The translations under genes and the position numbers were made by a program. A stretch of 64,000 nt of DNA. Origin: Burkholderiales bacterium (GTDB lineage: Bacteria; Pseudomonadota; Gammaproteobacteria; Burkholderiales; SG8-39). The stretch covers positions 124,001-188,000 of the forward strand of contig JAOSJV010000010.1 of assembly GCA_027493935.1 (NCBI GenBank), given 5' to 3'. Below are positions 11,410 through 21,418 of the stretch, piece after piece; the first letter of the stretch is position 1; the number at the start of each line of letters is the position of its first letter. The notes under the pieces are model-generated. The model worked only from the letters and a program-made list of their open reading frames with translations. It ran no database searches and was not told the DNA's origin.

Positions 11410-12342
11410 TCAGAGCTCGCCCAGGACCCGCAGGTGCTGGACGACCGAGCGGCCGAGGGCCTCGAGCGCGTAGCCGCCCTCGAGCATCGAGACGATGCGG
11501 CCCCGTGCGTGGCGGTCGGCGACCGTCTTCACCTGCTGCGTGACCCAGGCGTAGTCGGCGTCGACCAGGCGCAGCATCGCCATGTCGTCCTCGACGTGCG
11601 CGTCGAATCCGGCCGAGAAGAACACCATTTGCGGACGAAACGCCTCGAGCGCAGGCAACCAGGCCTGCGCCACCGCGCTGCGGAACTCCTCGCCGCCGCT
11701 GCCCGCCGGCAGCGGCACGTTCACCATGTTGGGCGCCGGATCCTCGGTGCCGCTGTAAGGGTAGAACGGATGCTGGAAGGTGCTCGCCATCAGCACGCGC
11801 GGATCGTCGGCGAAGACCGCCTCGGTGCCGTTGCCGTGGTGCACATCGAAGTCGATGATCGCAACGCGCTCGAGGCCGTGGTGCTCGAGCGCGTGCTTCG
11901 CCGCGACCGCGACGTTGTTGAAGATGCAGAAGCCCATCGCCCGCGTGCGCGTAGCGTGGTGCCCGGGCGGGCGCACGGCGCAGAAGGCGTTCGGATGCCG
12001 GCCGCCGATCACGAGGTCGGTCGCGAGCACGCCCGCCCCGGCCGCGCGCAGCGCGGCCTCCAGCGACTCGGGTCCCATGGCGGTATCCGGATCGAGGTGG
12101 ACGATGCCGTGCGACGGCACTGCCGACTGTATCGCCTCGAGGTAGGGCCGCGGATGAACGCGCAGGAGCTGCTCATCGGAAGCGCGCGGCGCTTCGTACG
12201 GCACCAGGTAATCGGCGATGCGCCCGGCGATGAGGGCATCGTCGATCGCAGCAAGCCGCGCCGGGCACTCGGGATGGTACGCTCCCATGTCGTGCCGTGA
12301 ACAAGCGGCATGCGTGATGAATGCCGTCGCCGCTGCTGTCAT
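11410..12342 (-). CDS. Histone deacetylase family / acetylpolyamine amidohydrolase-like protein
   Basis: This 310-residue arginase-fold deacetylase uses zinc to remove acetyl groups from small molecules or proteins. The fingerprints are present in order: HPECPARL near the N-terminus, RPPGHHA with the catalytic His pair at about 145, DFDVHHGNGT with zinc ligands, and SAGFDAH with the third ligand, then EGGY. I start at ATG 12342 because GAGG lies seven bases before it; the longer frame from 12378 adds non-homologous residues. A TATGAT -10 candidate lies at 12379-12374. Bacterial members act on acetylpolyamines, acetoin-related substrates or acetyl-lysine; the sequence does not decide which. 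Confidence 0.85.
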   Translation of the reverse strand: MTAAATAFITHAACSRHDMGAYHPECPARLAAIDDALIAGRIADYLVPYEAPRASDEQLLRVHPRPYLEAIQSAVPSHGIVHLDPDTAMGPESLEAALRAAGAGVLATDLVIGGRHPNAFCAVRPPGHHATRTRAMGFCIFNNVAVAAKHALEHHGLERVAIIDFDVHHGNGTEAVFADDPRVLMASTFQHPFYPYSGTEDPAPNMVNVPLPAGSGGEEFRSAVAQAWLPALEAFRPQMVFFSAGFDAHVEDDMAMLRLVDADYAWVTQQVKTVADRHARGRIVSMLEGGYALEALGRSVVQHLRVLGEL

Positions 12343-12373
12343 ATTCCTCAGTTCCTCCGCGAAGCGCGCTGCA

Positions 12374-12379
12374 ATCATA
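12374..12379 (-). promoter_or_regulatory. -10 element candidate for the deacetylase gene
   Basis: TATGAT on the minus strand lies 32 bases before the chosen start. No good -35 was found. It lies in the divergent gap with the first MoxR gene, where the sequence is less GC-rich than its surroundings. Confidence 0.35.
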
Positions 12380-12539
12380 GCGCAAGGGCGCGTAAACTAC
12401 GGTTTTCAGGCGGTTTCGTGATGTCGCTGGTGACGTTCCGGTCGGTCCCGCAAGCGCGCTCCCGCGCGCTCCCGCGCAGCTTCCCGCGCAGTTTCTCGTG
12501 CCCCGCCGCGCGCCTTGCGCCATGCACACGTTCCCCGGG

Positions 12540-13469
12540 ATGACGGCGATGGCGTCGGCGGCGCTGCAGCGCGTTGTCCAGCAGACGTCGCGCGTGGTCC
12601 TGGGCAAGGAGCGCCAGATCCGGCTCGCGCTCGCGTGCCTGCTCTCCCGCGGTCATCTGCTCATCGAGGATCTTCCCGGGGTCGGCAAGACGACGCTCGC
12701 CCACGTCCTGGCGCGCTCGCTCGGGCTGGCCTTCCACCGCATCCAGTTCACCAGCGACATGCTGCCGGCTGACATCATCGGCGTCTCGATCTACGATCGA
12801 GAGTCCTCGAGCTTCAAGTTCCATCCCGGGCCAGTGTTCTCGCAGCTCGTGCTCGCCGACGAGGTGAACCGGGCCACGCCGAAGACGCAGAGCGCGCTGC
12901 TCGAGGCGATGGAGGAGCACCAGGTCACCGCCGAGGGCGAGACGCGCCGGCTGCCCGAGCCGTTCTTCGTGATCGCGACGCAGAATCCCTCGCACCAGGT
13001 CGGGACGTTCCCGCTGCCCGAATCGCAGCTCGACCGCTTCCAGATGCGCCTCGAGCTCGGCTATCCGGATCGCGACGCCGAGCGTGCGCTGCTCCAGGGC
13101 GTCGATCGACGCGACATGATCGCGAGCCTCGAGGCGTGCCTGACGCCGGGCGAGCTACTGGCGCTGCAGGGTGCGGCACGCCAGGTGCACGTGTCGCCGG
13201 CGCTGGTCGACTACGTCCAGGCGCTGGTGGAGTACACGCGCCGCTCGCCCGACTTCGTGAACGGCCTCTCGCCGCGCGCCGCGCTTGCGCTGGTCGCGTG
13301 CGCCCGCGCCTGGGCGCTGGTCGAGGGACGAGATCGCGTCATCCCCGAGGACGTGCAGGCCGTCCTCTCCGGCGTCGCCGGCCACCGCCTGCACCCGGTG
13401 GTGAACGGCGTGCGCCGCACGAGCTCCGACATCGCGGTGGGGCTGGTCGAGGCAGTGCCCATTCCTTGA
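12540..13469 (+). CDS. MoxR-family AAA+ ATPase (first cluster)
   Basis: MoxR ATPases act as chaperones that assemble or activate partner proteins. This protein of about 309 residues has Walker A LPGVGKTT near residue 45, the MoxR hallmark RIQFTSDMLPADIIG, Walker B LVLADEVNRA and sensor block VIATQNP. The C-terminal lid contains SPRAALALV. It heads an operon with a DUF58 protein and a transglutaminase-like membrane protein, the usual MoxR neighbours. The start is uncertain among ATG 12522, 12540 and 12549. A copy of about the same length lies at 50640-51578. Confidence 0.9.
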   Translation: MTAMASAALQRVVQQTSRVVLGKERQIRLALACLLSRGHLLIEDLPGVGKTTLAHVLARSLGLAFHRIQFTSDMLPADIIGVSIYDRESSSFKFHPGPVFSQLVLADEVNRATPKTQSALLEAMEEHQVTAEGETRRLPEPFFVIATQNPSHQVGTFPLPESQLDRFQMRLELGYPDRDAERALLQGVDRRDMIASLEACLTPGELLALQGAARQVHVSPALVDYVQALVEYTRRSPDFVNGLSPRAALALVACARAWALVEGRDRVIPEDVQAVLSGVAGHRLHPVVNGVRRTSSDIAVGLVEAVPIP

Positions 13470-13483
13470 GCGGGGCCTGAGGC

Positions 13484-14530
13484 GTGAGGCGCGAGGAGGT
13501 CGTTCGCAGCCCCGCCGGCCGCCTCGGCGCGCCGCCGCCTCCGGCGGCGCCGACCTCGCGCCCGAGCGCGCTTGTCGCACGCTCGCCACTCTACCGATTC
13601 CTCTCCGGCACGCGCGCTCCCGAGTCCGGCGCGATCTTTCTCGCGCAGCGGCGCGTCTACATCCTGCCCACCCGCCACGGCGTCGTCTTCGGCCTCGCGC
13701 TCGTGCTGATGCTCGTCGGCTCGATCAACTACCAGCTCTCGCTCGGGTACGTGCTCACGTTCCTGCTCGCGGGCACCGGGCTCGTGTCGATGCTCCACAC
13801 CTACCGGAACCTGGCGCACCTCTCCGTGAGCGCCGCGCGCGTGGACCCGGTGTTCGTCGGCGAGCAGGCGCGCTTCCAGCTGCATCTCGAGAATCCGAAT
13901 GCGTACGATCGCACCGCGCTCTGGCTGCGTTCCGGCGAGGGCGCGGTCGCGGCCGACGTCGCCGCACGCAGCGGCGCGACCGTGCAGCTCCCGGTCGCCG
14001 CACGGCGCCGCGGCTATCTGCCGCTGCCGCGCGTCACGATCGAGACGCGCTTTCCGCTCGCGCTGTTCCGCGCGTGGAGCTACGTGCAGCTGGCCGCGCG
14101 CACGCTCGCCTATCCGCGGCCGGACGATGCGCCGCTCCCGCCTGCGCAGCTGATCCCGGACGCCGGCGCCGCGGTGAGCGCCGGCATCGGCGCGGACGAC
14201 TTCGCCGGGCTGCGGCCGTACCAGCCCACCGATTCGCCGCGCCACATCGCGTGGAAATCGGTCGCACACGGCAACGACATGCTGACCAAGGTCTTCGCCG
14301 GACGCGGCGCCGAGGAGCTCTGGCTCGACCTCGCAGCGCTGCCGCCGGCGCAAGACCTCGAGCAGAAGCTCTCCCGGCTCGCGGGCTGGGTGCTGCACGC
14401 CGAGCGCGAGGGCTACGCCTACGGGCTGCGCCTGCCCGACAAGACGCTCGCGCCGGCGCACGGCCCACCGCACCGCGACGATTGCCTGAAGGCGCTCGCA
14501 CTGCATGGGTCCGGCACCGCCGCTCGCTAG
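13484..14530 (+). CDS. DUF58 membrane-anchored protein (first cluster)
   Basis: DUF58 proteins carry a von Willebrand-like C-terminal region and are partners of MoxR ATPases. The 348-residue protein has two membrane segments near residues 65-105 (GVVFGLALVLMLVGSI and LGYVLTFLLAGTGLVSML). A beta-rich middle follows, then the DUF58 hallmark RPYQPTDSPRHIAWK near 250. The GTG start at 13484 lies 14 bases after the ATPase stop; the first 35 residues are low complexity, so a later start is possible. The end overlaps the next gene by 26 bases, consistent with coupled translation. Confidence 0.85.
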   Translation: MRREEVVRSPAGRLGAPPPPAAPTSRPSALVARSPLYRFLSGTRAPESGAIFLAQRRVYILPTRHGVVFGLALVLMLVGSINYQLSLGYVLTFLLAGTGLVSMLHTYRNLAHLSVSAARVDPVFVGEQARFQLHLENPNAYDRTALWLRSGEGAVAADVAARSGATVQLPVAARRRGYLPLPRVTIETRFPLALFRAWSYVQLAARTLAYPRPDDAPLPPAQLIPDAGAAVSAGIGADDFAGLRPYQPTDSPRHIAWKSVAHGNDMLTKVFAGRGAEELWLDLAALPPAQDLEQKLSRLAGWVLHAEREGYAYGLRLPDKTLAPAHGPPHRDDCLKALALHGSGTAAR

Positions 14531-16443
14531 CCTGCTCGTGCTCGGTGCCGGCATCCTGCTCGCCGGCGCCCCGCACGTCGCGCGCCTGCCGTGGTGGGTG
14601 AGTGCGCTCGTGCTCGGCACGCTTGCCTGGCGCACGTGGGCCGCGCGGCGTGGAGAGCGCATGCCGCGCCGCTGGCTCCTCTACTTGCTCGTGGTGTGCG
14701 GCATCGGCGGCGTGTTCCTGAGCCACCGCACGCTCTTCGGCCGCGACGCCGGCGTCACCATGCTGGTGCTGTTCCTCGCGCTGAAGCTCCTCGAGACGCG
14801 TGCGCACCGCGACGTGGTGATCGTCACGTTCCTCTGCTATTTCCTGTCGCTCACCAGCTTCTTCTACAGTCAGACGATCGCCGCCGGCGCGTTGATGCTG
14901 GTCGCCGTGCTCGTGCTCACCGCCGCGCTGGTCGGCTTCAGCGGACCGACGCGCCCGGTCGCGCGCAACTTCCGCACCGCCGGCGTGCTGATCGCTCAGG
15001 GCGTGCCGGTGATGTTGCTCCTCTTTCTGTTCTTTCCGCGCGTCCCCGGGCCGCTGTGGGGCATGCCCGCCGACGCCTACTCGGGAATGACCGGGCTCTC
15101 GGAGTCGATGACGCCGGGCGACATAAGCTCGCTCTCGCAGTCCGACGCGATCGCCTTCCGCACGAAGTTCGACGGCGAGCCGCCGGAGAAGAAGCACATG
15201 TATTGGCGCGGGCCGGTCTTCTGGCACTTCGATGGGCGCAGCTGGCGCCCCGGCGACGTGCCGAACTTCGACGCGCCGCAGTTCGAGCCCTACGGCGCGC
15301 CGGTGACCTACGCGGTCACCCTCGAGCCGCACAACCGCCCGTGGCTGTTCGCGCTCGACCTGCCCGCGCGGGTGGCGCCCGGCGCCTACCTGACCCACGA
15401 CTATCAGCTGAACGCGCGCCGGCCGGTGCGGGTGCGCACGCGCTACGAGATGAGCTCGTTCCTCGAGTACGCCGCCACCGGCGGCAGCGCCGAGCGGGCG
15501 CTCGAGCTCGCGCGCGAACTTCCGCGCGATTTCAATCCGAGGGCGAACGCGCTCGCGCAGCAGTGGGCGCGCGACGCGCGCTCGGGGGGAGGAGGTGGTG
15601 CGGCGTGCGGTGGACTTCTTCGGGCGTGCCGGGTTCGGCTACACGCTCAATCCGCCGCCGCTCGGTCGCGAATCGGTCGACGACTTCCTGTTCGGCACCA
15701 AGCGCGGCTTCTGCGAGCACTTCTCCTCGGCGTTCGCGTATCTGATGCGCGCGGCCGGCGTGCCGGCCCGCATCGTCACCGGCTACCAGGGCGGCGAAGT
15801 GAATCCGGTGGACGGCTACGTGACCGTCCGGCAGGCCGACGCCCACGCCTGGGTCGAGGTCTGGCTCGGCGCGCGCGGCTGGACGCGCGTCGACCCGACC
15901 GCGGCCGCGGTGCCGCTGCGCATCGAGTCCGGGCTCGCGGCCGCGATCCCGCGCGGCGAGCCGCTGCCGTTCCTGGTCCGCGCCGACATGACCTGGCTGC
16001 GCACGCTGCGCTTCAACTGGGAGGCGCTTGCGAACTACTGGAACCAGTGGGTTCTCGGGTACAGCCCGGAGCGCCAGCGCGTGCTGCTCAACCGGCTCGG
16101 CATGCCGGACGCGAACTGGCAGGCGCTCGCGCAGATGCTGTTCTGGTCCATCGGCGCCATGGTCTTGGCGTTCGCCCTCTGGCTCCTGCGCAAGGCGCCC
16201 CCGCGCGACGCCGCGCACGCGCTCTGGCTCAGGTTCTGCGCCAAGCTCGCGCGCCGCGGCACACCGCGCGGGGCGGCCGAGGGGCCGCAGAGCTTCGCCG
16301 AGCGGGCTGCGCGCGCGCACCCGCGCGGTGCAGAGCGCATCCGTACGATCGCCTCGCTCTACATCGATCTGCGCTACGGCCCCGCGCCCGACGACGGCGC
16401 CGTCGCGCGCCTGCGCTCGCTCGTGCGGGAGTTTCGCGCGTGA
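14505..16443 (+). CDS. TgpA-like transglutaminase membrane protein (first cluster), frameshifted
   Basis: This is an inner-membrane protein with a periplasmic transglutaminase domain, like Pseudomonas TgpA, linked to envelope integrity. About six hydrophobic segments fill the first 180 residues. The papain-like triad is visible as Cys in GFCEHFSSAF, His in DAHAWVEVW and Asp in WTRVDPTAA. A further membrane segment near 16140-16190 precedes a cytoplasmic tail. The frame breaks at a run of six G (15584-15589); restoring one G joins ARSG to EEVVRRAVDFFG. Its TGA overlaps the GTG of the mltB gene. I infer an intact gene with a sequencing indel. Confidence 0.85.
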
Positions 16444-17442
16444 GGGCCGGCGCCGGGCTGCGAGCGCGGCGCGCGCTCGCCGGCCTGCTCCTCGGCGCGG
16501 CCTCGAGCACGGCGCTCGCCGCCCCCGATCTCAGCAGACGCGCCGATGTCCAGGCGTTCATCGGCGAGATGGTCGTCCGTCACGGCTTCGCGCGCACGGA
16601 GCTCGACGCGCTGTTCCGCCGCGCACGCCCGGATCCGGACGTGATCCGGCTGATCACGCCGGCGCCGCCGGCGGAGCGCTCGTGGCAAGGCTACCGCGCC
16701 AACTTCGTGAACGAACGGCGGAATCACGGGCGGCGTCGAGTTCTGGGCGCAGAACGCCGCATCCCTGGCGCGCGCCGAGACGCGCTTCGGGGTGCCCGCA
16801 GAGCTGATCGTCGGCATCATCGGCGTCGAGACCGCTTTCGGCCGCAATACCGGCACCTTCCGCGTGATCGATGCGCTCGCCACGCTCGCATTCGACTATC
16901 CGCGGCGCGCCGACTTCTTCCGCTCCGAGCTCGAAGAGTTCCTGTTGTTCGCGCGCGAGGGAGATCTCGACGTCCTCGGCATCAAGGGCTCGTACGCCGG
17001 CGCGATCGGCATCCCGCAGTTCATGCCGGGCAGCTACCGTCGCTTCGCGGTGGACTTCGACCGCGACGGCCGTCGCGACTTGCTCGGCAGCGCGGCCGAT
17101 GCGATCGGCAGCGTCGCCAACTTCCTGCGCGAGCACGGCTGGGTGCCCGACGCGCCGGTCGCATTCCCGGCGCGCGTACGCGGCGAGGCGTTCCTTGCCT
17201 ACCTCGACGGCGGCGTGACGCCGCGCCACGCCGCGGCGGCGCTGCGTGCCGCGGGCGTCGCATTCGACGCGGCGGTGCCCGACGATGCACGCTGCGTCCT
17301 CGTCGAGCTCGCGACGCCGGATGCGGCTCCTGAGTACCGCGTCGGCCTGCACAACTTCTACGTGCTCACGCGCTACAACCGCTCGAGCTTCTACGCCTCG
17401 ACGGTGCTCGACCTTGCCGCGGCCATCCGCGGGTCGCGGTAA
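16440..17442 (+). CDS. mltB: Membrane-bound lytic murein transglycosylase B, frameshifted
   Basis: MltB cleaves the MurNAc-GlcNAc bond of peptidoglycan, forming 1,6-anhydro ends. The protein of about 334 residues starts at GTG 16440 inside the stop of the transglutaminase gene and has an N-terminal secretion signal (GLLLGAASSTALAAP). The catalytic Glu lies in GIIGVETAFG, and the family block GIPQFMPGSY follows. No lipobox Cys is present, so it is probably soluble in the periplasm despite the family name. The frame breaks near 16722, between NFVNERR and NGGITGGVEFW; both sides are strongly MltB-like. Coupling to a MoxR-DUF58-transglutaminase operon suggests a shared cell-wall role. Confidence 0.88.
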
Positions 17443-17454
17443 CCGCGCCCAGCG

Positions 17455-19251
17455 CTACCGCGCGCGCCGCGCCCGGACGCCGCTTTCTCGCTCGGCCAGC
17501 GCAGCGAAGCGGCTCGGCAGGCCGAGCAGGAGCGATCCGAGCTCGTCGAGGGTCTCGCGCGCGAGCGCGCCGGCGGCGATCGAGAAGGCCGACAGGCCGA
17601 AGCCCTCCACGTTGCGGCACAGGATGCCGATGCGTCCGCGCTCGTAGTCCGGCACGAGCTTTGCCGCGATGCGCACCTCGCCCAGGACCCGCAACACGGC
17701 CGACACCAGTGCCTGCCGCTCGTTGCGGATCTCCTCCATGGTGTAGCGCAGCGCGCATTCGGCGAGGCGCGCGACGAGCGACTGCACCAGATGCGCCTCG
17801 CGCTCGAGCCGGTGCTCCCCGGGCGATGTGCAGACGAGCGTGAGCGTGATCGACTCCATCAGCCGCTGCTCGCCCGGGCCCATCGTCCGGTAGTCGACGA
17901 ACGCCTCGGCGACCCGCAGACCCTCGAACCGCCAGGTGAGGAATGTGTAGGTGCGGCCGAGGACGGGCTTCGCGATACCGACCAGCTTGGTGAACTCGTG
18001 CAGGTACGCGAACGCCGCGCGCAGCTCGCGATCGAGCTCGCGCGCCGCGTGGGTCCGCTCGGGCTCGGCCGCCTTCGCCGGCGCGGCGCTGCGCTCGGCG
18101 ACCTCCGCGTCGCGACGCAGCCGCTCGAGCAGCGGCAGTGCGCCTTCGGCAGCGCGCTCGCGTCGCGCCTCGCCCGAGTTGGCCTCGAGCGCAATCTTCG
18201 GGAAGGTCGGGTCGGTTGCCTCGCGCGGCGCAACCGGCGCGGCGTCGGCGGCGCGGCCCGGCTCGGCCTGCAGCCCGGACACCGAGAAGGAGTCGAGATC
18301 GCGCTCGAGCGCCGCAAGGTCGAACGCGATCGCCGCCGCCGGCGTCTCGGCCACGCGCGCCGACCGCGACGCTCGCAGCGTGGCGAGATCCGGGATCGCC
18401 ATCGTGACGGTCGCGTCGAGGTTGATCTCGCGCTCGCGCGCCTTGTAGTTGCGCACCTCGTTCGCAAGCAGCGCCGCACGCGGGTAGCGCTCGTCCGGAT
18501 CCTTGGCGAGCGCGCGCTCGAGGATCAGCCCGAACGCCTTCGGCATGTGCGGGTTGAGCAGCGACGCCCGCACCGGGGTCCCGCGGACGATCTCCTCCAT
18601 CAGCGTGAGCAGGTCGACGTCCTTCGCGTGCCCGAACGGCCGGCGCCCGGTGCAGAGCTCGTACATCACCGTGCCGAGCGAGAAGATGTCGCTGCGGCCG
18701 TCGACCTGGCTGCCGATCACCTGCTCGGGCGACATGTAGCGCGGCGATCCCACCACGACGCCGGTGCGGGTGCGCGAGGTGTCCTCCAGGCGCGCGATGC
18801 CGAAATCGGTGATCTTCACCGTGCCGCGGCCGTTGAGCATGATGTTGCTCGGCTTGATGTCGCGATGCACGACGCCGCGGGTATGCGCGAAGTCGAGCGC
18901 CTCGGCGACTTGCCCGACGATGTCGGCGATGGAGTGCGCGGGCAGCGGATCGCCGGCGGCGATGAGCTCGGTCAGCGTCCGCCCCTCGACCAGTTCCATC
19001 ACGATGAACGCCTCCGACCCGGCCTCGCCGACGTCGAAGACGGTGACGATGTTCGGATGATTCAGCCGGCCGGCGGCGCGGGCCTCGCGCAGGAAACGCT
19101 CCTTTGCGTGCCGGTCCGACGCGAAGCACGTGGGGTCGACGGTCTTGAGCGCGACCGACCGGCCGATCAACGGATCCTCGGCCAGGAAGACCGCGCCCAT
19201 GGCGCCGCGTCCGAGCTCCGAGATCACCTTGAACCGGCCGATGCTCTGCAT
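17455..19251 (-). CDS. Cytosolic Hanks-type Ser/Thr protein kinase with a unique C-terminal half
   Basis: This 598-residue protein phosphorylates Ser/Thr using ATP. The N-terminal 275 residues are a full kinase domain: glycine loop GRGAMG, Lys in ALKTVD, catalytic HRDIKPSN, metal-binding DFGIA and activation-segment end SPRYMSPEQ. The linker (about 280-400) is Ala-rich. The last 200 residues form a conserved-looking domain I cannot name, with no membrane segment, so it may sense a cytosolic partner. It has no phosphatase neighbour. The downstream end meets the mltB end 12 bases away. rpoS lies upstream on the same strand. Confidence 0.9.
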   Translation of the reverse strand: MQSIGRFKVISELGRGAMGAVFLAEDPLIGRSVALKTVDPTCFASDRHAKERFLREARAAGRLNHPNIVTVFDVGEAGSEAFIVMELVEGRTLTELIAAGDPLPAHSIADIVGQVAEALDFAHTRGVVHRDIKPSNIMLNGRGTVKITDFGIARLEDTSRTRTGVVVGSPRYMSPEQVIGSQVDGRSDIFSLGTVMYELCTGRRPFGHAKDVDLLTLMEEIVRGTPVRASLLNPHMPKAFGLILERALAKDPDERYPRAALLANEVRNYKAREREINLDATVTMAIPDLATLRASRSARVAETPAAAIAFDLAALERDLDSFSVSGLQAEPGRAADAAPVAPREATDPTFPKIALEANSGEARRERAAEGALPLLERLRRDAEVAERSAAPAKAAEPERTHAARELDRELRAAFAYLHEFTKLVGIAKPVLGRTYTFLTWRFEGLRVAEAFVDYRTMGPGEQRLMESITLTLVCTSPGEHRLEREAHLVQSLVARLAECALRYTMEEIRNERQALVSAVLRVLGEVRIAAKLVPDYERGRIGILCRNVEGFGLSAFSIAAGALARETLDELGSLLLGLPSRFAALAERESGVRARRAR

Positions 19252-19364
19252 GCGGGAGATCGCAGGCGCTTCTTCAGGGGGAGCGCCAGTCTATCAGCGC
19301 ACCGCGCGCGGGTGGGGGCACCGGCGGCCCGGTCCTGAGAAATTGCGCACACGGCCCCGCGCCG

Positions 19365-19393
19365 GCCGGCGCCGCGTCTGGCGTGGCGCCGGC
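19365..19393 (-). terminator. Stem-loop downstream of rpoS
   Basis: Nine-base arms (GCCGGCGCC and its complement, 19365-19373 and 19385-19393) surround an 11-base loop, starting 36 bases after the rpoS stop. There is no T-run directly behind it. It may end or stabilise the surE-pcm-nlpD-rpoS transcript before the kinase gene. Confidence 0.4.
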
Positions 19394-19429
19394 GCAGGCG
19401 CCTGGCGGCCGGACGCCGTCGAAGGCCCG

Positions 19430-20416
19430 TCAGAGCAGCTCGCGCTTGGAGAGCCCGCGGCGGCGCAGGAGCTTGCGCAGCTGCGCGAGCGCCTCGAGCT
19501 GGATCTGGCGCACGCGCTCGCGCGTCACGCCGAGCGCCTCGGCAAGCCGCTCGAGCGTCGCCTCCTCCTGCCCGCTCAGCCCGAAGCGGCGCTCGATCAC
19601 CGTGCGCTGCTTCTCGTTCAGCTGCCCGAGCCACTCGCGCACGAGATCCTCTATCTCATGGCTCGCGAGGCGCGCCTCCGGCGCGACCGCCGAATCGTCA
19701 GCGAGCGATTCGCCGATCGAGAGCATCGGATCGAAGTCGAGCGGCGCATCGAGCGAGGCAAGGTGCTCGTTGCGTCCGAGCGCGCGGCGCACGTCGTCGG
19801 CAGAGAGGCCGGTGAGGTGCGCGATGTCCTCTGCGCGCGGCTCGCGATCGCCGTGCGCCTCGAGGTGGCGGCGCGCGCGCAGCACGCTGTTCATCTCCTT
19901 GATCACGTGCACCGGCAGCCGGATCGTGCGCGACTGGTTCATGATCGCCCGCTCGACGTTCTGCCGGATCCACCAGGTCGCGTAGGTCGAGAAGCGAAAC
20001 CCGCGCTCGGGATCGAACTTCTCGAGCGCGTGCATCAGGCCCAGGTTGCCCTCCTCGATCAGGTCGAGCAGCGGTACGCCGCGGTTCAGGTACTGCTTGG
20101 CGATGTTCACCACGAGCCGCAGGTTGTGCTCGATCATCTTCTGCCGCGCCTGGAAGTCGCCCGCGGCCGCAAGCCGCGAGTAGCGCTGCTCCTCGGTCTG
20201 CGTGAGCAGCGGCTTGAGCCCGATGTCGTGCAGGTAGATCTGCGTGACATCGGAGAGGAAGTCGCCGGCGGCTGGCGCCGGAGCGCCGTCGGCGTCGCCG
20301 GCCGCCGGCGCACGATCGTTTCCGGCCTCCTCTTCTTCCACCGGCTCGCCGTCGCGCCCCGCCGCGCTCTCCTCGCCGTCGACGGAGCCGTCGGGGGGCG
20401 ACGCTCGCGTGGTCAT
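19430..20416 (-). CDS. rpoS: Stationary-phase/general stress sigma factor RpoS
   Basis: This 328-residue sigma-70 family factor directs RNA polymerase to stress and stationary-phase promoters. After an acidic N-terminus of about 50 residues come region 1.2 ([11 protein letters not shown]), region 2 ([36 protein letters not shown]), region 3 and region 4 ([20 protein letters not shown]). The length and the absence of the long spacer of RpoD fit RpoS, as does its place after nlpD. The start overlaps the nlpD stop as ATGA, so part of its translation may be coupled. In E. coli a major rpoS promoter lies within nlpD; I cannot point to one here. Confidence 0.93.
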   Translation of the reverse strand: MTTRASPPDGSVDGEESAAGRDGEPVEEEEAGNDRAPAAGDADGAPAPAAGDFLSDVTQIYLHDIGLKPLLTQTEEQRYSRLAAAGDFQARQKMIEHNLRLVVNIAKQYLNRGVPLLDLIEEGNLGLMHALEKFDPERGFRFSTYATWWIRQNVERAIMNQSRTIRLPVHVIKEMNSVLRARRHLEAHGDREPRAEDIAHLTGLSADDVRRALGRNEHLASLDAPLDFDPMLSIGESLADDSAVAPEARLASHEIEDLVREWLGQLNEKQRTVIERRFGLSGQEEATLERLAEALGVTRERVRQIQLEALAQLRKLLRRRGLSKRELL

Positions 20417-21415
20417 GGCCGGCCGGGCAGGAACTGCTGCGGGTCGACCGGCTTCCCGAAGCGCCGGATCTCGAAATGAAGACGCGGCTGGTCGCCGGCG
20501 GCGCCGGTCGCGCCGATCTCGGCGATCTTCTGCCCCTTGGCGACGCGCTGCTTCTCCTTCACCAGGATCTCGCTGTTGTGGGCGTAGACCGACAGGTACT
20601 TGTCGCTGTGCTTGACGATGATCAGCTTGCCGTAGTTCGCGAGCCCTTCACCGCTGTAGACGACCTGGCCCGCCGCCGTTGCGTAGACCGGGTCGCCGCG
20701 CTTTGCCCGCGATCGAAAGCCCCTTGCTGCCGTTCTCCTGGAAGCCCGCCGTCACGCGGCCCGCTGCAGGCCAGCCCCAGTCGATCGCGTCGTCGCCGGT
20801 CGCGGGCGGCGACGTCGAGGCGATCGGTGCAGCGGGTGGCGCTGCCTCCGGCCGCGCGGCCGGCGCCGCAGCCCCGGCGCCACCGCGCTGGAGCAGCGCC
20901 AGGTTCTGTTCCGAGTAGGGCAGCTTCTCCGCCTTCGGACCGGTCTTCAGTGCCGCGCTCGCCGTGAACGATGCCGATGGCGCAGCGGCCGCCGGCGCGC
21001 CCGACGCCATGCTGCCGGGCGCCGCGCCGACCGTTGTACCGAGCGGACGCGCCTCGATCGGCGCCGACCCGGTGACCGGGTTTACCGTCACGACGCCCGT
21101 CTCGGTCACCGGCGCCACCGGCGCCGGCCGCAGCACGAGCACCTGGCCGACCTGGATCCTGCTCGCATCGCCGATGTTGTTGAGCGCCGCGAGCTCGCGC
21201 GGGTCCATGCCGTTGCCGACCGCGATGCTGTAGAGCGTGTCGCCCTGCTTGACGACATAGGTGTCGGGGCGCGCGGCGGCCGTCTTCGCCGGCCCGGCGG
21301 GCGCGGCGGCCGGCGCCGGCGGCTGCCGGTCAGCCACCGGCGCCTGCGTGCGCGTCACGCAACCGGCGGCCGCGAGCGCGGCGAACCCGAATGCGATCCA
21401 AGGGCGTGCGTCCAT
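20413..21415 (-). CDS. nlpD: NlpD-like lipoprotein with LysM and LytM domains, frameshifted
   Basis: NlpD activates the amidase AmiC at the septum. The N-terminus is a lipoprotein signal ending AAAGC near residue 19. A LysM domain ([14 protein letters not shown]) spans about 50-95. A long Ala/Pro-rich linker and a C-terminal LytM/M23 domain ([19 protein letters not shown]) follow. As in known NlpD proteins the LytM domain lacks a full set of zinc-binding residues, so it is probably a regulator rather than an enzyme. The frame breaks at a TTT run (20702-20704); removing one base restores [14 protein letters not shown]. The gene lies between pcm and rpoS, the classic order. Confidence 0.88.
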
Positions 21416-21418
21416 CGA

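Noticed and set aside
12454-12497. Short GCGCGCTCCC tandem repeat before the first MoxR gene
   Set aside because: Only two or three imperfect units, as expected by chance in GC-rich DNA; no regulatory reading can be supported.
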